DNA of 30,582 nt from a virus: IMG/VR virus record IMGVR_UViG_3300032293_001018, positions 1-30,582 of that record; one strand, written 5' to 3'. Of this stretch, positions 19,896-28,383 are shown piece after piece. The position numbers were made by a program, and so were the translations under genes. Under the pieces are notes generated by a model. The model had not been told where the DNA came from. It saw nothing but the letters and a program-made list of their open reading frames with translations, and ran no database searches. How positions within the stretch are numbered: position 1 is the stretch's first letter; each line of letters begins with the position of its first letter.

Positions 19896-21653
19896 ATGGC
19901 CGAAACACTTATTAGCCCAGGAGTTTTCTTAAATGAAAACGATCTATCCCAAATAACACAAGGACCTATTACTGCTGGCGCAGCTCTTTTAGGACCTACA
20001 GTAATTGGACCTGTAAACATTCCAACATTAGTAACTTCATATTCAGAATATAAAGCTCTTTTTGGAGCTGCGTTTGTTTCTGGTGGAGCTAACTATGAGT
20101 ATTTAACTTCAATTGCAGCACTTAACTACTTTGAGCAGGGCGGAGATTCTCTTATTGTTACTAGAGTAGCTTCTGGTTCTTATACAGCAGCAACTGCTTC
20201 TGTAGCTTCTATTGGAGCTACTACTTCTTTTGAACTCGAAACTCTTTCAGTTGGTAATTTAATGAATAACTCAGGTGGAACTTCTGTAGATGGTTCTTTA
20301 CCATCAGGATCTTCTGCTAATATTCGTTGGGAAGTAACTGGAGTTGATACTGGTTCAGGTGTATTTAGTATGATTATCCGCCGTGGTGATGATTACAATA
20401 ATAGTAAAACTATTCTTGAAACTTGGAATAATCTTTCATTAGATCCAAATCAAAATAACTATATTGCTTATGTAATTGGTGATCAAACACAAGCAATTCG
20501 TCAAGATTCAACTGGAGATTATTACTTACAAACAACCGGATCTTATCAAAATAAGAGCCGCTATGTAAGACTTAAATCAGTTAATCTTCCTACTCCTGGA
20601 TATTTTGATCAAACTGGAATTCCTCAAAATCAATATACATCTTCACTTCCTGCTTTAGGATCTGGATCGATTAATGGAGCATTTGGTGGTGCATCAGGTG
20701 CTATATTTGGTTCATTCGGTAAAGCTGCAATGAATATGTTTGAAGCAATACCAGTTGCAAATTCAGTAGTAGCTACACCAGCAACTAATATTCAAGGTAT
20801 ACATCCAGCAGATTATGCAACCGCAATTAATCTTCTTGAAAATCAAGATTCTTATAATGTGAATGTAGTATATGCACCAGGATTAAATAGCCAAAATGCA
20901 GCTACTACAGTAGGTAGTTTATTAACTCTTGTTCAAGGTAGAGGAGATGCAATTGCAGTAGTAGATATGGCTTCTTATGGACAACAAATAAATGCAGTTC
21001 TTACTCAAGCAAACTTATACGATAATTCGTATGGCGCAACTTACTGGCCATGGGTACAAGTTAGAAGCCGTGAGACTGGTAAAATAAACTTTGTTCCTGC
21101 TTCTACATTAGTACCAGCAGTTTATGAATACAATGATAAAGTTGCTGCTGAATGGTTTGCACCAGCAGGTCTTAACAGAGGCGCACTTTCTACAGTACTT
21201 CAACCAGAAAGAAAATTAACAGTTAACGATAGGAACTTGCTTTATCAAGGTAAAGTTAACCCAATCGCTACATTCCCTGGAGTTGGTACAGTAATATATG
21301 GTCAAAAGACTCTTCAACAAAAACCATCTGCACTTGATCGTGTAAATGTAAGAAGATTGTTGATTGCTCTTAAAGACTATATTGGTCAAATCGGCGAAAC
21401 AATCGTATTCGAACCAAATACTCAGGTAACAAGAAACAAATTCTTAAATCAAGTTAATCCATACTTAGAATCAGTACAACAAAGACAAGGTCTTTATGCA
21501 TTCCAAGTAGTAATGGATGAGACTAATAACACTCCAGATGTAGTAGATCGTAACCAATTGGTTGGTACAATATACTTACAGCCTACAAAGACTGCGGAAT
21601 TCATTCAACTTGACTTCAACATTCTTCCAACTGGCACAACATTTGGTCAATAA
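19896..21653 (+). CDS. Contractile tail sheath protein (T4 gp18-like)
   Basis: A 585-residue protein with the hallmarks of phage tail sheaths: N-terminal SPGVFLNENDLSQITQGPIT, an early GPVNIPTLVTSYSEYKALFG block, and AALNYFEQGGDSLIVTRVAS. The conserved C-terminal domain has APAGLNRGALSTV, VNDRNLLYQGKVNPIATFPG, IYGQKTLQ, NVRRLLIALKDYIGQI and the final strand region with LQPTKTAEFIQLDFNI. Sheath subunits form the contractile helix around the tube, and the C-terminal strands interlock neighbours. It identifies the phage as a myovirus type. Codon use differs somewhat from the fibres (more CGT/CGC Arg), as expected for a highly expressed protein. Length is in the normal range for long sheaths; the middle (residues ~95-280) is a variable insertion domain. 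Confidence 0.93.
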   Translation: MAETLISPGVFLNENDLSQITQGPITAGAALLGPTVIGPVNIPTLVTSYSEYKALFGAAFVSGGANYEYLTSIAALNYFEQGGDSLIVTRVASGSYTAATASVASIGATTSFELETLSVGNLMNNSGGTSVDGSLPSGSSANIRWEVTGVDTGSGVFSMIIRRGDDYNNSKTILETWNNLSLDPNQNNYIAYVIGDQTQAIRQDSTGDYYLQTTGSYQNKSRYVRLKSVNLPTPGYFDQTGIPQNQYTSSLPALGSGSINGAFGGASGAIFGSFGKAAMNMFEAIPVANSVVATPATNIQGIHPADYATAINLLENQDSYNVNVVYAPGLNSQNAATTVGSLLTLVQGRGDAIAVVDMASYGQQINAVLTQANLYDNSYGATYWPWVQVRSRETGKINFVPASTLVPAVYEYNDKVAAEWFAPAGLNRGALSTVLQPERKLTVNDRNLLYQGKVNPIATFPGVGTVIYGQKTLQQKPSALDRVNVRRLLIALKDYIGQIGETIVFEPNTQVTRNKFLNQVNPYLESVQQRQGLYAFQVVMDETNNTPDVVDRNQLVGTIYLQPTKTAEFIQLDFNILPTGTTFGQ

Positions 21654-21670
21654 AATAAAACAACCTTAAG

Positions 21671-22180
21671 ATGAACGATAATACAATTTTAAGAATTAAA
21701 GTACCTGCTCACCTATACGAAAGTGTAAAAGAGCAATTAACATTGACTGAAGCCAAAAAAGGTGGTAAAACCTACGGTGACTGGACAGTTGTGAAAGAAA
21801 AAAAACTTCCTAAAGACGGAATGAAAAAAGTAGAAGAAATGAAAGATGGTAAAAAAGACAGATCTTTAGATGAATTAAAAAAAGCTAAAGATGCTCTTGA
21901 TAAAAAAATTCAAGAGATGGAAACTTCTGATAAAAAAGCAAGCGTAGAAGAGGCTGTTAGTCCTGAAATAATGGATGCTATTAGTCAAATAGTAGATTTT
22001 GCAAAAGATAACGCAGGATTTCTTGCGGGTGTTGGAGGTATTACTGGTATTGCAAAAATGATTGCTGATAAAATCAAACAAGATCCTGAAGCTAGAAAAT
22101 CTCTCGACCAAAAAACAGGTGCTGGATCTACAGATACTAGTTTTTTTGAAGAGAAGAAAAAAGACGCAGAAGATAAATAA
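21671..22180 (+). CDS. Lys/Glu-rich hypothetical protein between sheath and tube genes
   Basis: A 169-residue protein of very high Lys/Glu/Asp content with a hydrophobic helical segment (FAKDNAGFLAGVGGITGIAK, residues ~113-132) flanked by charged helices. The N-terminus (ILRIKVPAHLYESVKEQL) looks like a short folded strand-helix unit; the middle (EMKDGKKDRSLDELKKAKDA) is a charged coiled coil; the end is polar and probably disordered. I do not recognise it. The position between two major tail genes, which usually adjoin in T4-like phages, makes it a likely tail assembly or scaffold-like factor. The hydrophobic segment is too Gly-rich to call transmembrane with confidence. Confidence 0.65.
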   Translation: MNDNTILRIKVPAHLYESVKEQLTLTEAKKGGKTYGDWTVVKEKKLPKDGMKKVEEMKDGKKDRSLDELKKAKDALDKKIQEMETSDKKASVEEAVSPEIMDAISQIVDFAKDNAGFLAGVGGITGIAKMIADKIKQDPEARKSLDQKTGAGSTDTSFFEEKKKDAEDK

Positions 22181-22192
22181 ATTCGTTGTCGA

Positions 22193-22202
22193 ATATTTAT
22201 AA
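22193..22202 (+). promoter_or_regulatory. Late-promoter-like motif ATATTTATAA
   Basis: An exact copy 22 nt before the tail tube ATG at 22225. A small hairpin (ATTCG-TTGT-CGAAT, 22181-22194) immediately precedes and slightly overlaps it. Confidence 0.6.
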
Positions 22203-22224
22203 GTAGAATAAAACTTAACATACA

Positions 22225-22710
22225 ATGCCAGTATTGGATCCTAATGAAATAATGTTCACAGCGTTTGAACCAACAGTATCAAATAGATTTGTGATGTACA
22301 TTGATGGTATTCCTTCTTACATGATTAAGAAGGCAGACGCGCCAGGTGTAACTTTAAATGAGATTAAACTCGACCACATTAACGTTTACCGTAAGATCAA
22401 AGGTAAAGCTGAATGGAGAGACATGAGTTTATCTTTATACAATCCAGTATCTCCTTCAGGACAGCAGGCTGTAATGGAGTGGGTACGTCTTCACCATGAA
22501 TCAGTAACTGGACGTGATGGTTATTCTGACTTCTATAAGAAAGATATTAACTTGTCTATTTTAGGTCCAGTAGGTGATATTGTAAGTGAGTGGATTGTAA
22601 AAGGCGCTTTCATTAAAGAAGCTACTTTCGGAAACTATGACTGGTCAACATCTGATCCAACTGAATTAACTTTGTCTATTGGTATGGATTATTGCGTACT
22701 TAATTACTAG
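22225..22710 (+). CDS. Tail tube protein (T4 gp19-like)
   Basis: A 161-residue protein matching the T4 gp19-type tail tube in size and pattern: N-terminal FEPTVSNRFVMYIDGIPSYM, a central GVTLNEIKLDHINVYRKIKG strand-turn-strand, and a long helix region SPSGQQAVMEWVRLHH. These are followed by DINLSILGPVGDIVSEWIVKG and the closing strands with EATFGNYDWSTSDPTELTLS. Tube subunits form hexameric rings stacked inside the sheath and give the channel for DNA. It has its own promoter-like motif and ends at a strong hairpin terminator, so it may be made as an abundant short transcript. Confidence 0.92.
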   Translation: MPVLDPNEIMFTAFEPTVSNRFVMYIDGIPSYMIKKADAPGVTLNEIKLDHINVYRKIKGKAEWRDMSLSLYNPVSPSGQQAVMEWVRLHHESVTGRDGYSDFYKKDINLSILGPVGDIVSEWIVKGAFIKEATFGNYDWSTSDPTELTLSIGMDYCVLNY

Positions 22711-22730
22711 AATAATTATATACTTAAAGG

Positions 22731-22760
22731 AAAGGCCTCTATCACTAGAGGCTTTTTTTA
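22731..22760 (+). terminator. Rho-independent terminator after the tail tube gene
   Basis: GCCTCTA (22735-22741), loop TCAC, TAGAGGC (22746-22752) form a perfect 7-bp stem followed by seven T. Upstream AAAG can extend pairing into the T-run, so it could also act on the opposite strand. It separates the tube gene from the tail assembly gene. Confidence 0.88.
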
Positions 22761-22782
22761 TTTTATAAAATTAATTATTCTT

Positions 22783-22792
22783 ATATTTATAA
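22783..22792 (+). promoter_or_regulatory. Late-promoter-like motif ATATTTATAA
   Basis: An exact copy, 13 nt before ATG 22806 and after the terminator. The + strand also reads TATAAATA here, as at 19214. Confidence 0.6.
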
Positions 22793-22805
22793 ATAAATAC
22801 GTTTT

Positions 22806-23561
22806 ATGTCTGAACAAAAATTTAGTTTACCAACAGAAATTGTTAAGTTACCTTCAAAAGGTTTAGTTTACCCTAAAGAAAATCCTCTATCTTCTGGAGA
22901 GATTGAAATGAAATACATGACTGCAAGAGAAGAGGATATTTTAACAAACTCTAACTATATACAACAAGGAATAGTTTTTGATAAGCTTTTCCAATCTATG
23001 ATAGTTAGTAAAATTAATTACGAAGATTTAATAGCAGGAGATCGTGACGCAATTATGATTGCATCTAGAATTTTAGGATATGGAAAAAACTATCCTATAA
23101 AATATAAGCATCCTGTAACAGATGTTCCTGAAGAAGTAGTTATTGATTTAAGTTCTTTAAAAGATAAAGAAGTAGATTTTTCTTTATTTAATAACAATAA
23201 TGAATTTAGATTTGTTTTACCAAACACAAATAATGAAGTTACATTTAGAATATTAACTCAAAAAGATGAATTAGATATAGAAAAAGAAGTAAAATCTCTT
23301 AAAAAACTTAATATATCTAATGATATTACAGTAAAATTAAAAACTCAAATAACTTCCGTAAACGGTAATTCAGATAAGAAGTTTATTAGGGATTTTATTG
23401 ATAATGGATTGTTAGCATCAGATTCTATAGAACTTAGAAAATACATTAAAGAAGTATCTCCAGGAATAGATTTTAGTTTTACATTTGTAGGATCAGACGG
23501 ATACGTTGAGGAGGGCGTATCATTGCCAATTGACGTTTCCTTTTTTTACCCTAAACTCTGA
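22806..23561 (+). CDS. T4 gp26-like tail/baseplate assembly protein, upstream frame
   Basis: A 251-residue product. The N-terminus (LPTEIVKLPSKGLVYPKENP ... LSSGEIEMKYMTAREEDILT) is typical of the T4 baseplate gp26-type family (LPSKG-x-x-YP, SG-x-x-x-x-K-x-MTAREEDIL), followed by NYIQQGIVFDKLFQSMIV and a domain around ILTQKDELDIEKEVKSL. The frame stops at TGA 23559-23561 after VSFFYPKL. The sequence that should continue the family's C-terminal part (DYRTNLFSQIHEIVFFGKGG) lies in the +1 frame without a gap, so the full protein is probably reached by frameshift. It occupies the slot between tail tube and tape measure, where many tailed phages encode tail assembly chaperones made as short and frameshifted long forms. 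That positional analogy is inference; the family call rests on the N-terminal motif. Confidence 0.72.
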   Translation: MSEQKFSLPTEIVKLPSKGLVYPKENPLSSGEIEMKYMTAREEDILTNSNYIQQGIVFDKLFQSMIVSKINYEDLIAGDRDAIMIASRILGYGKNYPIKYKHPVTDVPEEVVIDLSSLKDKEVDFSLFNNNNEFRFVLPNTNNEVTFRILTQKDELDIEKEVKSLKKLNISNDITVKLKTQITSVNGNSDKKFIRDFIDNGLLASDSIELRKYIKEVSPGIDFSFTFVGSDGYVEEGVSLPIDVSFFYPKL

Positions 23562-23835
23562 TTATAGGACTAATTTATTTAGTCAAATACACGAAATTGT
23601 ATTTTTTGGAAAAGGTGGATATACTTTTTGGGATGTCTACAATATGCCTATTTGGTTAAGAAAATATATTTATACTTCTATAAATGAATTTTATGCCAAA
23701 GAAAAACAAGAATTTGAAAAGAGTTCTGGCCAAGAAAAAATAACTGCGAATTCAAAAATTCCTGAAAGTGCTAAAAAGCTCCCAAAAGTTAATGTCCCAG
23801 ACTTTGTAACTACGGTTAAAAAACCTAAAAAATAG
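23506..23835 (+). CDS. C-terminal part of the tail assembly protein, in the +1 frame
   Basis: This frame is open only from 23491 to TAA 23835. It has no ATG before 23644; the earliest starts are TTG codons (23506, 23530) buried in the upstream gene. The first ~18 residues after TTG look like out-of-frame noise, whereas from DYRTNLFSQIHEIVFF on it is clearly a protein: FGKGGYTFWDVYNMPIWLRKYIYTSINEFYAKE, then a Lys/Pro-rich tail. The block reads as the natural continuation of the upstream product (FFYPKL then DYR). I therefore treat it as the distal exon-like part of one ~340-residue polypeptide made by +1 (or -2) frameshifting, or as a gene split by a recent indel. As a free protein it would need the TTG start. 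Confidence 0.6.
   Translation: MRRAYHCQLTFPFFTLNSDYRTNLFSQIHEIVFFGKGGYTFWDVYNMPIWLRKYIYTSINEFYAKEKQEFEKSSGQEKITANSKIPESAKKLPKVNVPDFVTTVKKPKK
23541..23561 (+). other. Candidate programmed frameshift site
   Basis: A run of seven T (23541-23547, read TTT TTT TAC) and a CTC-TGA (23556-23561) sit where the frames hand over. A +1 shift at either leads into the DYRTNLF frame. A -1 shift meets TAA at 23552-23554, so it is excluded. Slippage at UUU-UUU keeps perfect tRNA pairing; a shift at CTC-TGA would resemble the stop-codon-dependent +1 shift of RF2 mRNA. Confidence 0.5.
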
Positions 23836-23844
23836 CCATTTATA

Positions 23845-23854
23845 ATATTTATAT
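23845..23854 (+). promoter_or_regulatory. Late-promoter-like motif, variant ATATTTATAT
   Basis: A one-base variant located 17 nt before the tape measure ATG at 23872. Confidence 0.5.
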
Positions 23855-23871
23855 AAAAAACAAGTACTTTA

Positions 23872-26592
23872 ATGGCTGAAGCTCCACAAGATAATAGGAA
23901 AAGTGCAGAAGAAGCATTACAAGCTTCTAAAGATGTCCTTAAAACAGAAGGGGATATAAACGGCCAATTAAAGGAGCGCGTTAAAAACTTACAAAAAGTA
24001 ATAAAGGCTCATGATGATATTATTGGAAAAATTAAAGCCAGTGAAGAGTTAGGAAAAGACCTTAAAGAACTTGACTTAGACATTTATAAAAATCTAAGAC
24101 AAAGAGTACAAATGGAAGATGCATTAGGTAGAATCCAAATGGAAGGTCAACAGAGAGGAATTGATTTATTATCAATAGTACAAGAAAAAAGAGAGAGTAT
24201 AAAAGCATCTCAACTACAAGAAAAACAAGCTCAAGCAGAATTAAACGAGAAAAAACAACAATTATTAGAAATAGAAAATAAAGATTTAGAGCTAAAAGAA
24301 TTAATAAATACAAAAAAGCAAGAATTAAATAAATCTTTATTTGAAGAAAGTAAAATAGAAGCTAATTTAAATTTGTTAAGACAAGAAGCTTTAGGTTTAC
24401 AAGGTAAGCACCTAAAAAAGAAAAATGAAGAAATACAAAGAGTTGAGAAAAATTTAAATACTTTAAAAACTAGTATTAAATTACAAAATGAATCTTTTAA
24501 CGAAGAAGAAAAAATATATTTAAATTTAGAAAAACAAGTAAAAGAAAGAGAGAAATCATTAAGTATTATACAAGGAACAATAGTTTCTCAAAATGAATCT
24601 TTTACAGCAGAAGAAGCTATAGTAAGAACTTTATTAGAGGAATTAGAACTTAATGAAAAAAATAATAATGCTCTAAAAACTAGACAAGCACAAGAAGTTC
24701 TAATAGCAAAAAGAATGGGCATAACTGGAAACCTAATAAAAGGTAGTTATGGTATATTAAATAAGCTAGGAATAGGTTCTTTTATGAACTTAGCTGCTGT
24801 TACTCAAAAAATGCAATTAGCTGCACAAGATGGAGCTAGTAGATTAAAAATATTAGGTATAGGAGTAAAAGCTACTTTTGAAGCCATAGGTGACGCATTA
24901 ACAGATCCCGTTACTGTTGTTACAGGTTTAATTAAACTAATGAAATTTGTGTATGATTCAGCAGTAGGGTATCAAGCAAAAATGTTTCAAGCTGGAAAAG
25001 ACTTAGGCTTAAATGTAACTGAATCTACAAGATTATTTAAAAACTTTCAAGGTATTGCTGCATCTAATGGACAACTAGCTATGACAGCTAGACAATTAGT
25101 AGAAACATACGCACAAGTAAATAATACTTTGGGTGTTATGGGTCCACGAAATGCTGAGTTTTTAACAACTACTACAGGTATACAAAGAAGAATTGGAGCA
25201 ACAGCTGAAGATATGCAGGCTTTTCAATTCTACTCAGTAGCAACAGGAAAATCTTTAGCTCAAGGATATTCTTCTATTATAGGAAGCGCAAAAGCACAAG
25301 GAGCTAAACTAAAAATTGCTATGACTGAAAAACAGATCATGGAATCAATTAGTAAAGTTTCTGCTACTATATTTAATAATTTTAAAGGTAATGTTAAGCA
25401 AATAGGAGAAGCAGTAGTAAAAGCTACTAAATTAGGTTTATCACTAGATCAAGTTCAACAAGCAGGTTATCAGTTATTAGATTTTGAATCTAGTATAAGT
25501 AAAGAATTTGAAGCTCAATTATTAACAGGAAAAAATATAAATTTATCTAGAGCAAGACAACTAGCATTAACAGGAAGTACAGAGCAGTTAATGGAAGAGA
25601 TTACTTCTCAATTAGGATCTCAAGCAGAGTGGAATAAAATGAACGTTATACAACAACAGTCTTTAGCAGAAGCTATGGGAATGAATAAAGAGGCTGTTGA
25701 TGAAATGTATAAAAAACAACAATTAATATCTATATTGGGAGCTGAAGCTGGGGCTTCAAGTAAAACTCAATATGATTTATTATTAAAACAAGGTAAAACA
25801 CATGATGAAATATCGCAATTAATAGGCGATAGAGCTGCTTCAGATGCACTAGCTGCTTCTGTTCAAGATAAAATGGCAGCAACAATGGAAAGAGTTAGAG
25901 ACGCTATTGGAGAAATGACTTCTAGATTTTTACCATTAATAGAAAAATTTGCTAATTTTATAAGTAATGCGGACAACTTAAAAATGATATTTAAGAGTGT
26001 AGCCGGAATAATGGCCGGATTGGTTTCAATTAGCGTGGCTTTAAGTGTACAAAAAAGAATACAATTAAACACTCAAGTTCAAGAGGCCATTTTACAAAGA
26101 CAAAATTTAGTTTTACAAACTAGATTAGTAGCTATACAAGCATTAAAAAATAAAGATGCAGTAAAAGCAATAGGATTACAAAATTTACAAGCAGTTGCAG
26201 CAGGTAGAACCGCTGCTTTAGATGCAGCAGGATCTGCAGCAAAAATAGCAGGAGGATCTTCTTATTTAGGACCTTTAGCTCTTGGAGTGGGATTAGCTGC
26301 ATTTACAGGTTTAATGGCAATGATATCTAGTGTAGGCGGACCTTCAGGTGGCGGCGGAGGCGGAATAAGTGCGGGTGTAACCGAATTACCAAAACCTGAA
26401 GCAGGAATAGAACCAGTAAATAAAGAAGCAGAAGTTATAAAAGATAATCAATCTCGTAAAATAAACGAAGGTAGAATTCCTGAACCTAAATATTATGTTT
26501 TGCAAGTTGATCCTTTTACAGGAAATAAAATGGAAAGAAAAGTGACTAAAGAATACTATGAAAGTCAAGGTGGACAATTTAAAGATAACTAA
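23872..26592 (+). CDS. Tail tape measure protein
   Basis: A 906-residue protein placed after the tube and tail assembly genes and before baseplate genes, the standard slot. Residues ~1-275 are a long Lys/Glu/Gln coiled coil (KSAEEALQASKDVLKTEGDI and on). Residues ~285-680 are helical Ala/Gly/Gln-rich sequence (GSYGILNKLGIGSFMNLAAV, GRARQ-like stretches such as LSRARQLALTGSTEQL). Two hydrophobic segments follow (about 709-727, AGIMAGLVSISVALSV; about 799-819, LGPLALGVGLAAFTGLMAMI), then a Gly run and a polar tail that ends in a small folded-looking piece (PKYYVLQVDPFTGNKM). Tape measures set tail length, and their hydrophobic segments are thought to help DNA cross the inner membrane. Its stop abuts the next ATG directly. 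Confidence 0.85.
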   Translation: MAEAPQDNRKSAEEALQASKDVLKTEGDINGQLKERVKNLQKVIKAHDDIIGKIKASEELGKDLKELDLDIYKNLRQRVQMEDALGRIQMEGQQRGIDLLSIVQEKRESIKASQLQEKQAQAELNEKKQQLLEIENKDLELKELINTKKQELNKSLFEESKIEANLNLLRQEALGLQGKHLKKKNEEIQRVEKNLNTLKTSIKLQNESFNEEEKIYLNLEKQVKEREKSLSIIQGTIVSQNESFTAEEAIVRTLLEELELNEKNNNALKTRQAQEVLIAKRMGITGNLIKGSYGILNKLGIGSFMNLAAVTQKMQLAAQDGASRLKILGIGVKATFEAIGDALTDPVTVVTGLIKLMKFVYDSAVGYQAKMFQAGKDLGLNVTESTRLFKNFQGIAASNGQLAMTARQLVETYAQVNNTLGVMGPRNAEFLTTTTGIQRRIGATAEDMQAFQFYSVATGKSLAQGYSSIIGSAKAQGAKLKIAMTEKQIMESISKVSATIFNNFKGNVKQIGEAVVKATKLGLSLDQVQQAGYQLLDFESSISKEFEAQLLTGKNINLSRARQLALTGSTEQLMEEITSQLGSQAEWNKMNVIQQQSLAEAMGMNKEAVDEMYKKQQLISILGAEAGASSKTQYDLLLKQGKTHDEISQLIGDRAASDALAASVQDKMAATMERVRDAIGEMTSRFLPLIEKFANFISNADNLKMIFKSVAGIMAGLVSISVALSVQKRIQLNTQVQEAILQRQNLVLQTRLVAIQALKNKDAVKAIGLQNLQAVAAGRTAALDAAGSAAKIAGGSSYLGPLALGVGLAAFTGLMAMISSVGGPSGGGGGGISAGVTELPKPEAGIEPVNKEAEVIKDNQSRKINEGRIPEPKYYVLQVDPFTGNKMERKVTKEYYESQGGQFKDN

Positions 26593-28383
26593 ATGCCATT
26601 AATAGATTTAAAAACTAACCTTAAGAATATAAAATTCGGAAACGACCAACCAGGGTATGGATCGTCAGGTCTACCTTTTATACAAGTTGGTATTCCAAAA
26701 GATCCTTTAATTGTTAGAAATCCTGCAGTTCAAGGTTTAAGAGGTGAGTTTCTTCCAATATATAGACCAGGAACTACAGGCAATTATGATTATCCTATTC
26801 GTGGAGGAAATGCAGATTTTAATATAGGACTTCAAACATATACTATATCTAGTCAAGTAGATCAAATTAGAATAAAAAGATTTTTTGAATCTGCACAAGG
26901 AAAGTCTTTTATACAAAAACAAATAGGTCTTCAATTATCTAATCCAAAAATGGAGACGGCAAATACTCTATTTGGAATAGGTCAAGAAGTCCCGTTACCT
27001 GGTTTATTAGAAAATACAAGAGTTTATAATAAAGGATTAAATACACTTGCTCAAGTAGGTGCAATGGGTTCTGGTGCGCATGCTGTTAGACATGGTACAA
27101 TACCTTTTAATCCTTTTCAAAAAAATTACTATGCTACAGTAAATCAACAAAATATAGAAGGAGATGCAGCAGCAACTAATGTAAATAGATTAGTTATTCT
27201 TTCTAGGCTTAAGTTAAACCAATCTAATAATCCTATAGTAAGTTCTCAAGGATTTGCTAGTGCAGAAAGAATAAATGCATTAGGAATATCTCTCAATAAA
27301 AATATACTATTCCAATATTTAGGAGGTCCAGGTTCAGTTTATGGAGTAGGAAATACGACTGTAAAAAGAGTTGTAGATACTACTAAATTGTCATCTAGAA
27401 CTGCTATGGGTTATGATCAATTATTTGCTCAAAAATCTAATTTTGGAAATGAATATCCTGAAATACAAGATTTTAGATTAGGAACAAAAGGTGAAAAATG
27501 GAGACAGGATACTATGTTAGATGGATATAAATATACATCACGCATGGCATCTCCTTTTGTATTTGATAATAGTAATAATCCCTGGGATAGTACAAGTACT
27601 ACAGATGGATCTACAACTGATATAATTAAATTTGTTTTTGAAGCCGTATCTAATGATAATCCTAACATATCAACAGCATTATTTTTTAGAGCATTTTTAA
27701 CAGCAGGAATAACAGATAATAACTCTGCTAATTTAAATACTTTTAGATATGCAGGTAGAGGTGAAAACTTTTATACATATCAAGGATTTGATAGAAGTAT
27801 AAGTTTTGCTTTTAGAATAGCAGCGCAATCACCTTTTGAATTGCCTTTTATGTATGAAAAACTAAATGCTTTAGTACAACAAGTATATCCTGACTATAGT
27901 GCTGCTGGAGTTATGAGAGCTCCTTTAGTAAAAGTTACAATAGGAGATTATTTATATAGAATGCCAGGTTTTTTAGAAAATGTAAATATTACAGTAGATA
28001 ATACTTATCCTTGGGAAATTAATTTAAGAAAAGAGTTAGCACAACTTCCTCAAGTTGTTGATGTTAATATTACATTTAAACCTATCTTAAATGAACTTCC
28101 AAGTAGAAAAGCTACTATAATTAGTAAACCTAATTTAGTATCAAGTTGGATTAATAGCATACCTGAAAATGAATATACCCCCCTACCTATAGAAGAAGGC
28201 CAAGTACTATCTAGAGAAGAACAAAGAGCAAATAATAAAAAAGCTAGACAAAGTAGAAAAGAGGAGAGAGTTAATCAAAGAACTGATAGAAGAAATGAAA
28301 GAAAAGACAATAGAAGGCGAGAAGAATCAACAAACGAGATTATATCTTCACCAATTAATGTTAACATAAATAATAATGTATAG
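26593..28383 (+). CDS. Probable tail tube initiator / baseplate protein
   Basis: A 596-residue protein whose ATG follows the tape measure stop with no gap. The N-terminal half is Gly/Asn-rich with few secondary-structure cues (NDQPGYGSSGLPFIQVGIPK). The C-terminal domain (~385-510) has FSFRIAAQSPFELPFMYEKL-like sequence, VKVTIGDYLYRMPGFLENVN and TYPWEINL ... LPQVVDVNITFKPI. This pattern of a 'gets x-y-strand then W-E-I-N' is reminiscent of tube-like folds of tail-tube initiators (T4 gp48/gp54 type), but I recognise it only weakly. Residues ~539-579 are a strongly basic Arg/Lys/Asn tail, probably disordered, suited to bind nucleic acid or an acidic partner. The gene end overlaps the gp53-like gene by 8 bases. 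Confidence 0.6.
   Translation: MPLIDLKTNLKNIKFGNDQPGYGSSGLPFIQVGIPKDPLIVRNPAVQGLRGEFLPIYRPGTTGNYDYPIRGGNADFNIGLQTYTISSQVDQIRIKRFFESAQGKSFIQKQIGLQLSNPKMETANTLFGIGQEVPLPGLLENTRVYNKGLNTLAQVGAMGSGAHAVRHGTIPFNPFQKNYYATVNQQNIEGDAAATNVNRLVILSRLKLNQSNNPIVSSQGFASAERINALGISLNKNILFQYLGGPGSVYGVGNTTVKRVVDTTKLSSRTAMGYDQLFAQKSNFGNEYPEIQDFRLGTKGEKWRQDTMLDGYKYTSRMASPFVFDNSNNPWDSTSTTDGSTTDIIKFVFEAVSNDNPNISTALFFRAFLTAGITDNNSANLNTFRYAGRGENFYTYQGFDRSISFAFRIAAQSPFELPFMYEKLNALVQQVYPDYSAAGVMRAPLVKVTIGDYLYRMPGFLENVNITVDNTYPWEINLRKELAQLPQVVDVNITFKPILNELPSRKATIISKPNLVSSWINSIPENEYTPLPIEEGQVLSREEQRANNKKARQSRKEERVNQRTDRRNERKDNRRREESTNEIISSPINVNINNNV

Noticed and set aside
22181-22194. Small hairpin ATTCG-TTGT-CGAAT before the tail tube gene
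   Set aside because: Only five base pairs and no T-run; too weak to call a terminator.
21875-22225. Two overlapping minus-strand frames opposite the Lys-rich gene
   Set aside because: Lys/Glu codons on the + strand give Phe/Leu/Ser-rich open frames on the other strand; no start context and no motif.
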